A stretch of 64,000 nt of DNA from Sphingobacterium sp. (GCA_031277685.1 JAITLV010000039.1:32310-96309); one strand, 5' to 3'. Shown: positions 1 to 7,848, numbered from the stretch's first letter. The notes: generated by a model not told the origin, from the sequence alone. A program made the numbers and translations.

Positions 1-461
1 TCGCCGGTAATGGCACTTTCATCTATCGTTGCCAACCCTTCTATAATTTCCCCATCAAGCGGTATAATATCACCTGCCTGACAAACAAAGACATCGTTCT
101 TTTTTAATTGTGCTGAAGAAACAACCCGACCATCCTGCAATTTAGCAGGTGTTTCTTCACGTGTTTTACGAAGACTATCTGCCTGTGCTTTTCCACGAGC
201 TTCGGCTATTGCCTCCGCAAAATTCCCAAAAAGCAAGGTCAGGAACAGGATGACAAATACAGTAAAATTGTAACCTAGAGCACCCTGAGAGGTTTCCCCG
301 GTCATTATCCAAACACAAACGGCGGCCATAATCAGCGTTCCTATTTCCACAGTGAACATCACGGGGTTACGGAACATTACTTTAGGATTCAGTTTCACAA
401 AAGATTGTTTTAACGCCTGTTGGACAAGTTCTTTCTGAAACAATGTTTGTTGATTGCTCAT
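1..461 (-). CDS. kdpB: K+-transporting P-type ATPase subunit B, N-terminal part only
   Basis: Catalytic subunit of the high-affinity KdpFABC potassium pump of the inner membrane. Only the first ~153 codons are present; the gene runs off the left edge. The start is the ATG at 459-461, opening with MSNQQTLFQKELVQ. Visible features are two membrane segments around residues 30-75 and the beginning of the actuator domain, with ADSLRKTREETPAKL and the stretch DIIPLDGEIIEGLATIDESA followed by ITGE at the truncation. The TGE loop is the dephosphorylation motif of P-type ATPases. The phosphorylation (DKTG) and nucleotide-binding domains lie outside the window. It follows kdpA by 22 bp and is surely co-transcribed with it. 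Confidence 0.95.
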   Translation of the reverse strand, partial: MSNQQTLFQKELVQQALKQSFVKLNPKVMFRNPVMFTVEIGTLIMAAVCVWIMTGETSQGALGYNFTVFVILFLTLLFGNFAEAIAEARGKAQADSLRKTREETPAKLQDGRVVSSAQLKKNDVFVCQAGDIIPLDGEIIEGLATIDESAITG

Positions 462-483
462 TTCTAAAATTTTATTATTTTAA

Positions 484-2172
484 TTATTGCATGGAAAAAT
501 ATTCAGCGATTGGCCCTAATGCCAATGCCGGAAAGAAAGATAGTGCTGCTATGATGACGATTACCGCAAATACCATCATTCCAAATGTGCTTGTATCGGT
601 CTTGAGCGTGCCTTCGCCTTCAGGGATAAATTTCTTTTCTGCCAAAAGTCCCGCAATGGCTACCGGCCCTATAATTGGTATAAAACGTCCGAGTAATAAT
701 ACGATACCGGTCGAAATATTCCACCATAAGGTATTGTCTCCCAACCCTTCAAAACCACTTCCATTGTTTGCCGCAGACGATGTATATTCATACAATATCT
801 CACTAAAGCCATGAAATCCTGGATTATTCAACGTGGATGCGCCCTGTGCTGGGAAAGCGGTGGCCAATGCAGTACCAACGAGAATAAGAAAAGGATGTGC
901 CAATGCGACAATCATTGCTATCTTCATTTCACGGGCTTCAACCTTTTTACCCATAAATTCGGGGGTACGGCCCACCATCAATCCGCTGATGAAAACTGCC
1001 AGTATGATAAAAATGAAGAAATTGAGAATACCCGCTCCAACTCCACCGTAGAATGCATTGACCATCATCGCGATCAGTTCGTTCATACCAGACAACGGCA
1101 TATAACTGTCGTGCATGGAATTCACAGATCCAGTAGAGATCATCGTCGTTACAATACTCCAAAAACCTGATGCGACAGCTCCTATACGGATTTCCTTACC
1201 TTCCATTGCCCCAAGAGATGTGTCTATGCCCATATGGGAAATGGCTGGATTGCCAGCAACTTCCATCTTGATATTTGGAATGGTCAGGATCAGAAAGCCT
1301 ATTGTCATAACGGCAAACATCATCCAGGCAAACTTGCGTTTACGAATAAAGAAACCAAATGCAAAGATCATGGCCATGGGAATAAGAAACTGGGCTATCA
1401 TCTCTACCATATTGGTCAAATAGCTCGGATTTTCCAATGGATGGGCACTATTCGCACCAAAAAATCCACCTCCGTTTGTGCCAAGGTGTTTGATAGGGAC
1501 AAAAGCAGCAACTGGCCCTCTACTCACCTGAACAGTATCGCCTTGCATATTGATCATACTATCCTTACCTTCCATCGTCATGGGCATGCCCTGAAAGACA
1601 AATATTGCAGCGATAAGTAGACAGATAGGAAGTAGTATCCGTGTGCACGACTTGAGGAAAAACTCATAAAAATTACCCAATTGTGTTGTGGTTTTATCTC
1701 TAAACGCTTTAAAAATAACCACTGCAGCAGCTATCCCGATCCCCGCTGTGACAAATTGGAGAAACATCAGCCAGATCTGACCAAAGTAACTTACCCCTGT
1801 CTCTCCCGAGTAGTGCTGTAGATTACAGTTTACCAAAAAGGATATTGTTGTATTGAAAGCAAGATCGGCAGACATACTCGGGTTACCATCAGGGTTGAGC
1901 GGCAAATGCCCCATATTCATCAATACGACCATACTAAGGAGGAACCAGACGAAATTTATGGTCAAAAGAGCGACCAAATGCTGCTTCCAGGTCATCTGTA
2001 CCGTTGGGTCTATTCCACTAATTTTATAAAATAAACGTTCCAAGGGCCGGAAAATGGCGTCCAGCCATGTTTTCTCGCCTGCATATACCTTGGCTATATA
2101 CCTACCGAGTGGAAGTCCCAGCAACAATGTGATGATAAACATTGCGATGATTCCAAAAATTTCTGTATTCAT
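484..2172 (-). CDS. kdpA: K+-transporting ATPase subunit A
   Basis: Potassium-binding, channel-like membrane subunit of KdpFABC, 562 residues, the normal length for the family. It shows about ten hydrophobic segments and the pore-loop signatures: NCNLQHYSGE near residues 115-124 (first selectivity loop, in the variant form common in Bacteroidota) and GTNGGGFFGANSAHPLENPS near 231-250 (second loop). Later loops include GSVNSMHDS and ANNGSGFEGLG. It lies between kdpF and kdpB. The 142-bp gap to kdpF holds no further open frame that I can support. Start ATG at 2172 matches the usual N-terminus, a short lead into the first membrane helix. Confidence 0.96.
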   Translation of the reverse strand: MNTEIFGIIAMFIITLLLGLPLGRYIAKVYAGEKTWLDAIFRPLERLFYKISGIDPTVQMTWKQHLVALLTINFVWFLLSMVVLMNMGHLPLNPDGNPSMSADLAFNTTISFLVNCNLQHYSGETGVSYFGQIWLMFLQFVTAGIGIAAAVVIFKAFRDKTTTQLGNFYEFFLKSCTRILLPICLLIAAIFVFQGMPMTMEGKDSMINMQGDTVQVSRGPVAAFVPIKHLGTNGGGFFGANSAHPLENPSYLTNMVEMIAQFLIPMAMIFAFGFFIRKRKFAWMMFAVMTIGFLILTIPNIKMEVAGNPAISHMGIDTSLGAMEGKEIRIGAVASGFWSIVTTMISTGSVNSMHDSYMPLSGMNELIAMMVNAFYGGVGAGILNFFIFIILAVFISGLMVGRTPEFMGKKVEAREMKIAMIVALAHPFLILVGTALATAFPAQGASTLNNPGFHGFSEILYEYTSSAANNGSGFEGLGDNTLWWNISTGIVLLLGRFIPIIGPVAIAGLLAEKKFIPEGEGTLKTDTSTFGMMVFAVIVIIAALSFFPALALGPIAEYFSMQ

Positions 2173-2314
2173 TTCAGTTTTGTGATTGTTGTTTGAAAGA
2201 TTTCACTATCTACCTTATTCGAGATCTTCTCTTCTATCCGGCACAGACCTGTTTTTATGGTCGGGTATTTTGGATGAGCAAGATTAAATTCGTCACTGGT
2301 AGTTTTTATTCTTC

Positions 2315-2392
2315 TTAAAATTTTTCAGGTTTTAGGAGGACATAACAGATATATCCAAAAACCAATAGTGCCACTATAAATAAAGCTGTCAT
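2315..2392 (-). CDS. kdpF: KdpF, small K+-ATPase subunit
   Basis: A 25-residue single-span membrane peptide, too short for most gene finders. It begins MTALFIVALLVFGYI and ends LLKPEKF. The pattern of a hydrophobic helix followed by a Y-x-x-x-x-[LI]-[LK]-x-P-E-x-[FL] tail is the KdpF signature; KdpF binds KdpA at the lipid interface and stabilises the complex. It sits upstream of kdpA in the normal kdpFAB order, 11 bp after the stop of the preceding 130-residue gene and 142 bp before kdpA. The size, composition and position together make the call firm. Confidence 0.9.
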   Translation of the reverse strand: MTALFIVALLVFGYICYVLLKPEKF

Positions 2393-2403
2393 TTGTCTTG
2401 TTA

Positions 2404-2796
2404 TTAATAAATTATCTGCTGCTGTCTTTTTTGAACCTCCAAAAAAGACATTGGAAGACGGCTTTCGATCATTGTCCATTCTTCTACGGTGTAGATTCGC
2501 TTGATTCCAACCAGAGACCGTACAATTAAATTTTCCATCATGTATTTGACGTATTGATTGCCCCGACTATAAAGGGCTCCCAAAAAGTGAATATGCCGGC
2601 ACAACTTATCAATATTGTGATCAGCACTTAGTGTCCGGAGATGGTTCACTACTGCCTGTAATGCACCAGCAAAATTGTGTTTACGGATCAGAAGATTAAT
2701 TTCTGAACGAATCTCCCTATAGTGGAGTGTCATGTACATACCTACCCGGTATTGATTTAATTTTTTCATACTATTCATGCTATGCTGTTTCAACAT
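2404..2796 (-). CDS. Uncharacterised 130-aa protein of the kdp operon
   Basis: Soluble, basic, mostly alpha-helical protein without signal peptide or membrane helix. I do not recognise a named domain. Visible elements are RSEINLLIRKHNFAGALQAVVNHL (residues about 30-53, described here in pieces: RSEINLLIRK, then FAGALQAVVNHL), FLGALYSRGNQYVKYMMENL, and the C-terminal VEEWTMIESRLP. The start at 2796 lies two bases after the stop of the upstream small membrane peptide, and the stop is 11 bp before kdpF, so translation is probably coupled across this block. ATGs at codons 7 and 10 are alternative starts. From position I infer a role in regulation, assembly or stability of Kdp. Confidence 0.75.
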   Translation of the reverse strand: MLKQHSMNSMKKLNQYRVGMYMTLHYREIRSEINLLIRKHNFAGALQAVVNHLRTLSADHNIDKLCRHIHFLGALYSRGNQYVKYMMENLIVRSLVGIKRIYTVEEWTMIESRLPMSFLEVQKRQQQIIY

Positions 2797-2919
2797 TTAA
2801 CCGAGATACAGTTGGTAGATCATAGTAAGTATCAGAATGATCATCACGATCTTTGCGATGCGATCCATTGATAATTTTTTAGGAAAGCGTTGTTCCTTAT
2901 TTTCTTTTAATTCTCTCAT
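2797..2919 (-). CDS. Small membrane peptide (40 aa) in the kdp leader
   Basis: Opens MRELKENKEQRFPKK and continues with SMDRIAKIVMIILILTMIYQ, that is a charged N-terminus and one hydrophobic helix near residues 22-37. Its stop codon (2797-2799) directly abuts the ATG of the 130-aa gene at 2796, the spacing of translationally coupled genes. An in-frame ATG nine bases upstream (2928) would add MLA. I do not know this family. The positive-inside charge pattern, the coupling and the location in front of kdpF support a real gene rather than a chance frame, although at this size the evidence remains limited. Confidence 0.55.
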   Translation of the reverse strand: MRELKENKEQRFPKKLSMDRIAKIVMIILILTMIYQLYLG

Positions 2920-2959
2920 GGCTAACATTAACTTAAGCGTTGTTTGATACTGTGTTTCC

Positions 2960-3043
2960 TTAAATTTTTTCAAAGAAATCCACCATTTTAAAGAACAACC
3001 AAAAGCAGAGTAGTCCAGTTATTGTCAGTACGAGTGTTATCAT
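2960..3043 (-). CDS. Small membrane peptide (27 aa), first gene of the kdp block
   Basis: Sequence starts MITLVLTITGLLCFWLFFK and ends MVDFFEKI. It has one hydrophobic helix (residues 2-18) followed by a short amphipathic acidic tail, an architecture like KdpF but with a different tail. The stop at 2960-2962 is 41 bp before the start of the next small peptide. I have the impression that peptides ending in a [SM][IV]DFFE motif occur near kdp in other Bacteroidota, but cannot verify it here. A role as an accessory subunit of Kdp, or as a small regulator of KdpD, is inference. Confidence 0.55.
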   Translation of the reverse strand: MITLVLTITGLLCFWLFFKMVDFFEKI

Positions 3044-3097
3044 TGTGGTGTGGATTATTAAAGATTTGTAAACTATTTTTATCGTCCTGAAGGATGT

Positions 3098-3119
3098 TAT
3101 ACCACCCATAGTTGGTATA
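3098..3119. promoter_or_regulatory. Inverted repeat upstream of the kdp block, candidate operator
   Basis: TATACCA (3098-3104), an 8-bp spacer, then TGGTATA (3113-3119): perfect 7-bp arms in a 22-bp dyad. It lies 55 bp upstream of the first small kdp gene on the minus strand, a fitting place for a transcription factor site. It could instead form a weak hairpin in the leader. The kdp regulator is not in this window. Confidence 0.4.
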
Positions 3120-3293
3120 CCTGCTTGGATGTCGGTGGGCTCTTTGACGATTCTTGTATTTTTCTAATCAGTTCCATTTTATATGCTTTTCCCCTATATG
3201 CCAAACAATATTCCATAGTTTGCACAAAAAGGATAAAGCACTAAAAAACAGCACATTTAAAAGAAAACATCGAAAATCGAACTCATGAAATCT

Positions 3294-3326
3294 TATCAAA
3301 ATGATAGGGTCATTTTATCAAAATGA
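3294..3326. promoter_or_regulatory. Phased direct repeat and palindrome, candidate upstream activator site
   Basis: TATCAAAATGA occurs at 3294-3304 and again at 3316-3326, a 22-bp period (two helical turns). The second copy is part of the dyad TCATTTT-ATC-AAAATGA (3310-3326). The element lies about 250 bp upstream of the first kdp-block start and about 130 bp downstream of the 159-aa gene. The rest of the 416-bp gap 3044-3459 shows no supported gene and no clear terminator. Confidence 0.35.
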
Positions 3327-3459
3327 GAATTGATCTGTAATAGGCACAGCAGAAAAAGGGCCGGAAATCATACCGTTTCCCCCGACAGATGATCTTTAAT
3401 TAACAATGAGAAGGATGGGCTGGGCATTGGTTATTATAAATAGTCCTGACGAAAGGCCT

Positions 3460-3939
3460 TTAGATCTCTTCGCTATCTTCCAGATTATCGACAGCAATCG
3501 GATGATCTGAAGAAAAGTTCACATGGATACCATAAGGATCACAAATACTGAATAAGCCTTCAGCAAAACGTAATATCCATTGCTCGTCTTCATCATAGAG
3601 GATAATTTCGGGAAGATCAACCGGAAACTCCGCTATATTCTTATCTAAATATATACTTTCACTAGCTGTTATTTTGAAATCATTGGCCTGTTCGGTCAAC
3701 GTTTTTTTCAAAAAAGATAGTCCGATTTCGAGATAATGCTCTATATTACCAATAATAGTTTCAGCCTGTGCTAATATGACAACACTTGGTTTTTCCGCCT
3801 TGGTAAATATATAAAGTGGTATATGCTCCTCGAAAAAACGGTTGTTCACCGCAACCTGGGCAGACCAAATGGATGTCCCTTCAGGCCCATCGGCACACTC
3901 CAATACGCCAAAATCCGTCATTATATTTTTAGCAACCAT
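3460..3939 (-). CDS. Uncharacterised acidic 159-aa protein
   Basis: Cytosolic, acidic protein with mixed alpha/beta pattern and no signal peptide or membrane helix. I do not recognise the family. Visible segments: an N-terminal strand-rich part (FGVLECADGPEGTSIWSAQV), a helix (IGNIEHYLEIGLSFLKKTL), and a C-terminal part (QWILRFAEGLFSICDPYGIH) ending in an acidic tail. The size and composition resemble small DUFs and immunity proteins of polymorphic toxin loci, but no toxin gene is adjacent, so I make no functional claim. It is a single gene, divergent from the methyltransferase gene at 4044 with a 104-bp gap that must hold both promoters. Confidence 0.65.
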   Translation of the reverse strand: MVAKNIMTDFGVLECADGPEGTSIWSAQVAVNNRFFEEHIPLYIFTKAEKPSVVILAQAETIIGNIEHYLEIGLSFLKKTLTEQANDFKITASESIYLDKNIAEFPVDLPEIILYDEDEQWILRFAEGLFSICDPYGIHVNFSSDHPIAVDNLEDSEEI

Positions 3940-4043
3940 ATCATCAATTTAGCGAAAATAATAGGATAAAGTACAATAGAAATATGAATAATATGTAAAT
4001 TGAACAATAAAGATAAATCATGCAATTAGCAGAATAGAAACAG

Positions 4044-4775
4044 ATGCGGGAAAATAAATACGACGATCCAAAATTTTTCGAAGAATATAGTAAAATGTAC
4101 CGTTCACAAATAGGTCTATCAGGGGCTGGCGAATGGCATGAATTCCAAAAGCTCTTGCCAGATCTCAGGGATTGTGCTGCCCTCGATTTAGGCTGTGGAT
4201 ATGGCTGGCATTGTCGATATCTGATTGAAAATGGCGCAAAATCTGTTATAGGTGTAGATCTATCTGAAAAAATGCTCGAAAAGGCTAATCAAATTAACAA
4301 ACTGGAAGGAATAGCATACCAACATCAGGCAATTGAAGAGGTCTCTTTTAGTCCAGCCCAATTTGACCTGGTGATAAGTTCCCTGGCATTTCATTATATC
4401 AAAGACTTTGATACACTCTGCCAAAATATTTATACCTGGCTTCAACCCGGGGGGCAATTTTTGTTTTCAATCGAACATCCGGTTTTCACTGCAGCGGGCA
4501 ACCAAGATTGGATCTACGGCACGGATAACGAAAAACTGTATTGGCCTGTAGACAACTACTTCTTAATGGGCTGTAGAGAAACCACATTTTTGGGAGATAC
4601 GGTACTGAAATATCATCGAACGATTACCGCTTATTTCGGCAGTATAGTACACAGTGGATTTAAAATTACAGCCTGTATCGAACCTGAACCCAATAGCGAA
4701 ATGCTGGAAAAGTTTCCGCAAATGCATGATGAGTTAAGACGTCCGATGATGTTGATTATTTCTGCCGAAAAATAG
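4044..4775 (+). CDS. Class I SAM-dependent methyltransferase
   Basis: 243 residues. Methyltransferase motif I is DLGCGYG at residues 48-54, followed by the acidic SAM-ribose contact in VIGVDLS, motif II/III in FDLVISSLAFHYI, and the post-motif LQPGGQFLFSIEHP typical of the Methyltransf_11/UbiE-like group. The C-terminal third (YWPVDNYF, YHRTITAYFGSI) resembles the general small-molecule methyltransferases annotated in many Bacteroidota and Firmicutes. The substrate is unknown. It is a stand-alone gene; the downstream lipoprotein gene is 128 bp away with its own likely promoter. Start at 4044 chosen because the family begins with a short MRENKYDDPKFFEEYS helix. Confidence 0.9.
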   Translation: MRENKYDDPKFFEEYSKMYRSQIGLSGAGEWHEFQKLLPDLRDCAALDLGCGYGWHCRYLIENGAKSVIGVDLSEKMLEKANQINKLEGIAYQHQAIEEVSFSPAQFDLVISSLAFHYIKDFDTLCQNIYTWLQPGGQFLFSIEHPVFTAAGNQDWIYGTDNEKLYWPVDNYFLMGCRETTFLGDTVLKYHRTITAYFGSIVHSGFKITACIEPEPNSEMLEKFPQMHDELRRPMMLIISAEK

Positions 4776-4903
4776 ACAGCTACATGCGGTTGTCATGTAA
4801 CAAATTTAGATAAGAGCACGATTTATAAGGGAAAGTAAACATTAAAAATTATTTTCGTAAATCAAGATGCGTGAAAACACTTATATACAACAAACTGTAA
4901 ACA

Positions 4904-5635
4904 ATGATAAACTTAAACCTATTCAAAAAAATTATTGTCGCAGCCTGTATTGGCTGTCTATTCTATTCGTGTAAAAACGATAACAGTGCTCCAAATACAT
5001 TAACAGAAACAGAACAAAAGGAAGGCTGGCAGCTTCTTTTCGATGGAACTACATTAGATCACTGGCATACATACAATAACGAAAAAAAAGCTCCAACTGC
5101 CTGGGTAATAAAGAATGGCACCATCTACTGTGATCCCAATAACGAGAGTCAGAAATATGACCTTGTATCCAACAGCGACTATAAAAACTATGAATTCAAA
5201 TTTGAATGGAAACTTGAAAAAGAGGGTAATAGTGGTGTTTTCGTCAATGTTCAGGAACGCCCAGACATTAATGCAACTTATCATTCAGGGCCAGAATACC
5301 AGCTCTTGGCAGATTCACATCCCGATTTTGACAAACCATTGAAACGTGCGGGCTGCCTTTACATGTTTTTACCGCAACAGAATTTTGTCAATACCAAAGC
5401 AAAAGACGAGTGGAACCAATCCAGCGTTATCCAGAAAGATGGCAAAATTACATTTTATCTGAATGGCACAGTCACAGCAGAAATGGATTTCAATTCGAAA
5501 AAATGGCAGGATCTGGTAAAACACAGTACCTTCAAAGACTTTCCGGAATTTGGTAAACATACGAGCGGTAAGCTTGCTCTTCAGGATTGGTCAAGAGGTG
5601 TATCCTTTAGAAACCTAAAAATAAAACAATTGTAG
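4904..5635 (+). CDS. DUF1080 (3-keto-disaccharide hydrolase family) lipoprotein
   Basis: 243 residues with a lipoprotein signal peptide ending at LFYSC, lipidated Cys at residue 23. The mature part is one DUF1080 domain with the usual hallmarks: GWQLLFDGTTLDHWH at the start, NGTIYCDPNN, YKNYEFKFEWKLEKEGNSGV, the HSGPEYQLL strand and a final LQDWSRGVSFRNLKIK. The fold is a concanavalin-type jelly roll; characterised relatives hydrolyse or bind oxidised (3-keto) glycosides, others are of unknown substrate. Probably attached to the outer membrane or periplasmic face. No oxidoreductase partner is adjacent, so the substrate cannot be inferred from context. Confidence 0.9.
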   Translation: MINLNLFKKIIVAACIGCLFYSCKNDNSAPNTLTETEQKEGWQLLFDGTTLDHWHTYNNEKKAPTAWVIKNGTIYCDPNNESQKYDLVSNSDYKNYEFKFEWKLEKEGNSGVFVNVQERPDINATYHSGPEYQLLADSHPDFDKPLKRAGCLYMFLPQQNFVNTKAKDEWNQSSVIQKDGKITFYLNGTVTAEMDFNSKKWQDLVKHSTFKDFPEFGKHTSGKLALQDWSRGVSFRNLKIKQL

Positions 5636-5667
5636 GCAATAGCTATCACGTTTTAAAAGTTTAAAAG

Positions 5668-5700
5668 TCCTCGGTTCTACGCGAACTGGGGATTTTTTTT
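5668..5700 (+). terminator. Intrinsic terminator after the DUF1080 gene
   Basis: Arms TCCTCGGTTC (5668-5677) and GAACTGGGGA (5683-5692) pair with two G-U wobbles around a 5-nt loop, followed by eight T (5693-5700). Confidence 0.85.
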
Positions 5701-5727
5701 GATACTAAACACAAAAATGCTGCTCAT

Positions 5728-5862
5728 ATGTTGAAAATAAAGGAATTATTCAGATTTTTCGTTAAGCCAGTCATTCTTTTAATATGCGCGTGTGTATTCA
5801 AGAATGATTACTATTTTCTTCTATTGGCATGTATTCACTTAATTATATTCAGCAACACTTGA
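5728..5862 (+). CDS. Possible small membrane protein, 44 aa
   Basis: An open frame in the 361-bp gap between the DUF1080 terminator and the next gene. It starts MLKIKELFRFF and carries two hydrophobic stretches (about residues 12-24 and 28-42) separated by KNDYY, with cysteines at 20, 22 and 35. A basic N-terminus before the first helix fits an inner-membrane topology. There is no obvious promoter or ribosome site and AT-rich DNA readily encodes hydrophobic peptides by chance, so this is only a candidate. Nothing else is visible between 5863 and 5996. Confidence 0.25.
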   Translation: MLKIKELFRFFVKPVILLICACVFKNDYYFLLLACIHLIIFSNT

Positions 5863-5996
5863 TTATCATAGAATTAAAATCTAAAAATAATACAACAACA
5901 GAAATAAAATATTTTAAAAAAATAATTGTATCGAATTAAATTTTGAACACGTTTATTATATCAAGTCATCAAAATGGAGGCTTTAGCAGATATTTA

Positions 5997-6557
5997 ATGA
6001 AAAAGACGATCATGATCGGCCTTATTGTACTTTCGCAATTAAAAGGCTACGGACAGGAAGATCCACAGAGAAAATCCGAATTTAGAATTGGCTATGGACT
6101 TGTCCCAGTTCAAGAAATAGGTACATTGTTAGGTGATTGGATTGCGATGGGAATAGTTGGAAGACGAGTAGAAAGCACAGAAGGTACAGGTGCATTTTCT
6201 GCAGGTTATTCCCTTAGTCTGACACCACGGTTCTCTGTTGGCGTTGATGGTTTTTATGGTAAAAACACGGTCAGTTATAAAGATGATCTTGGAGACTCCA
6301 AATGGAGTACCTATGGAGGATTACTAAATGCCAAATATCTGTATCTAGCTAAAGGGAAATTGAATTTATATGGCAAGGGTGGTATAGGATATGCCCAATA
6401 TCACAACCGTCAAAAAGAAAACTCCGAAAACTTTGGTGCGCTCTCCTATCACCTCACACCAATCGGCCTCCGCTATGGCAACAAAATTGGTGTATATGGT
6501 GAGTTTGGATTTGGGTATCTAGGTATTGCCAATCTTGGTATATCATTCAAATTATAA
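5997..6557 (+). CDS. Secreted beta-barrel-like protein, 186 aa
   Basis: Start taken at the ATG 5997-5999 because it gives a clean signal peptide (MKKTIMIGLIVLSQLKGYGQ, cleaved near residue 20); an upstream TTG at 5943 in the same frame would bury it. The mature part has alternating aromatic/glycine strands such as RFSVGVDGFYGKN, LNLYGKGGIGYAQY and KIGVYGEFGFGYLG and ends in a short strand ISFKL, which is the look of a small 8-strand outer-membrane barrel (OmpX/OprF-like porin family). No specific family is certain. A GGAGG lies 17 bp upstream of the start, too far for a normal ribosome site. Confidence 0.75.
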   Translation: MKKTIMIGLIVLSQLKGYGQEDPQRKSEFRIGYGLVPVQEIGTLLGDWIAMGIVGRRVESTEGTGAFSAGYSLSLTPRFSVGVDGFYGKNTVSYKDDLGDSKWSTYGGLLNAKYLYLAKGKLNLYGKGGIGYAQYHNRQKENSENFGALSYHLTPIGLRYGNKIGVYGEFGFGYLGIANLGISFKL

Positions 6558-6565
6558 TATTTCAT

Positions 6566-6597
6566 CCCCAGACATAAAATGTATAAGGGGCTTTTTT
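6566..6597 (+). terminator. Terminator-like hairpin
   Basis: CCCC (6566-6569) pairs with GGGG (6587-6590), enclosing an ACAT/ATGT stem, then CTTTTTT. Imperfect but correctly placed after the beta-barrel gene. Confidence 0.5.
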
Positions 6598-6619
6598 AAA
6601 CTTTTAAATACAAATTGCG

Positions 6620-7078
6620 ATGATCAGATCTATGATAACATTTTTGTCTGTTGTACTTATAAGCAGCAGTTGTTCAACAATCCAACATAAAGAAAAAATG
6701 GATTCAACCAATAACAGTGTATCAGTAAAACTTCAAAACTCAGGTGCAATTTCGATCAAAAACCCTACTGGTAAAATTAAATTATATGCCATCGCCGCAA
6801 ACATCGCTGATGTCCCAGCAACACTGATCGCTGAAAAAAGCTTTACGCAGAATGAACTACCATTTGAGATCAAACTGGATCTTCCAAAAAATCATTACAA
6901 ATTAATAAAACCGGCCGTTAACCAAACGGATCCTATAAAATATTATATCGCATTAGACTGGGATTCAAATGGTGACGGTACCGTTGGTAAAGGGGATGTA
7001 GCCATTGACTTTAACAAAAAATTTCCAACTGTATTCCCTGGAAATAGCAACGAAGTATTTGTATTACAAGCAGATTAG
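6620..7078 (+). CDS. Small lipoprotein with an EF-hand-like loop
   Basis: 152 residues. The signal peptide ends in the lipobox ISSSC (Cys at about residue 18). The mature domain has a beta-sandwich look and repeated hydrophobic strands (GAISIKNPTGKIKLYAIAA, LPFEIKLDLPKNHYKLIKP). Near the C-terminus is DSNGDGTVGKGD, which fits the 12-residue calcium-binding loop pattern D-x-N-x-D-G-x-x-x-x-x-D of EF-hand and dockerin loops. I do not recognise the complete family. It follows the beta-barrel gene by 62 bp across a terminator-like hairpin, so the two may be partly co-expressed. Function unknown. Confidence 0.75.
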   Translation: MIRSMITFLSVVLISSSCSTIQHKEKMDSTNNSVSVKLQNSGAISIKNPTGKIKLYAIAANIADVPATLIAEKSFTQNELPFEIKLDLPKNHYKLIKPAVNQTDPIKYYIALDWDSNGDGTVGKGDVAIDFNKKFPTVFPGNSNEVFVLQAD

Positions 7079-7090
7079 TATTGTCCACCA

Positions 7091-7127
7091 CTTCCCGAAG
7101 ATATTGTTGAAAGATGGCTTCGGGAAG
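7091..7127. terminator. Hairpin between convergent genes
   Basis: Perfect 10-bp arms CTTCCCGAAG (7091-7100) and CTTCGGGAAG (7118-7127) with a 17-nt loop. There is no T tract, so termination is plausible but not certain. Confidence 0.4.
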
Positions 7128-7163
7128 CCCAGTACAGGCTGTAAACATTGCCTATTAAAACAT

Positions 7164-7634
7164 TTACCGCAAATCAATCCGGGCGTCTACCCAAAAGTAT
7201 TCCCTATTTTTACGGAATAGATCATCAGGTATTTGATGATTATAGATCAACTCCTCCAAAGAATTGAAATTGTAGCGCAACAGATCGTCATTTTTAAACT
7301 GAATAGGACGTAAAATTGCATCTTCATCATCAATAAAAATATCCGATTCGAAAAGATTGATCTGATTTGACCTGACCCAAGCAATAGCGGCATCTTTATC
7401 CATTTTTATCAGGGCTTTCGCAGCTTCCTGATATTGTTTCATTTCCCAGGGAAGGTCTTCAGGATAATGGGAGGCAACATAATCCTGATATATTTTTATA
7501 TCTCCTATGCGAAGGCATTCATTGCGAAGCAATAGTCTTGTTGTATCGCGCGCAAAGCTAATATAGTCCGGATGCATAAACAATCCGTACCGTTTACTAT
7601 ACAATGCTATTTTATCTTCCAATTCTTGCCTCAT
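7164..7634 (-). CDS. Uncharacterised 156-aa cytosolic protein
   Basis: Helical protein without signal or membrane segments; no family recognised. It begins MRQELEDKIALYSKRYG and contains YQEAAKALIKMDKDAAIAWV, then an acidic segment FESDIFIDDEDAILRP and a C-terminal RKNREYFWVDARIDLR. The composition is that of a native Bacteroidota protein rather than an acquired one. It is convergent with the lipoprotein gene and stands alone; 214 bp upstream, with no other gene visible, separate it from sugE. Confidence 0.6.
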   Translation of the reverse strand: MRQELEDKIALYSKRYGLFMHPDYISFARDTTRLLLRNECLRIGDIKIYQDYVASHYPEDLPWEMKQYQEAAKALIKMDKDAAIAWVRSNQINLFESDIFIDDEDAILRPIQFKNDDLLRYNFNSLEELIYNHQIPDDLFRKNREYFWVDARIDLR

Positions 7635-7848
7635 AATTTATCTACGCAACAAAAATCATCCCAACATACTCTCCTATAGTATGTTTTGAATTATATTTTC
7701 ACATTTCTCCATAAAAAGATCAAAATTTAACCAAAATCAGGCAAATATATTAGCTAAAAGGAAGCTCGATTTTTCTGACAAATAGCACGGATTTTGATAA
7801 CATTACATTTAGAATTAGGGCAATCCTATCAAAATCCGCTAACAGTAA

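Noticed and set aside
3097..3177. 26-codon frame on the minus strand starting MELIRKIQESSK upstream of the kdp block
   Set aside because: No membrane helix, no recognisable motif, and it overlaps the TATACCA dyad; more likely promoter sequence than a gene.
3201..3215. Sigma-54-like motif (minus strand TGGAATATTGTTTGG) upstream of the kdp block
   Set aside because: The -12 element reads TTGG where TTGC is required, and no clear enhancer or activator gene is in the window.
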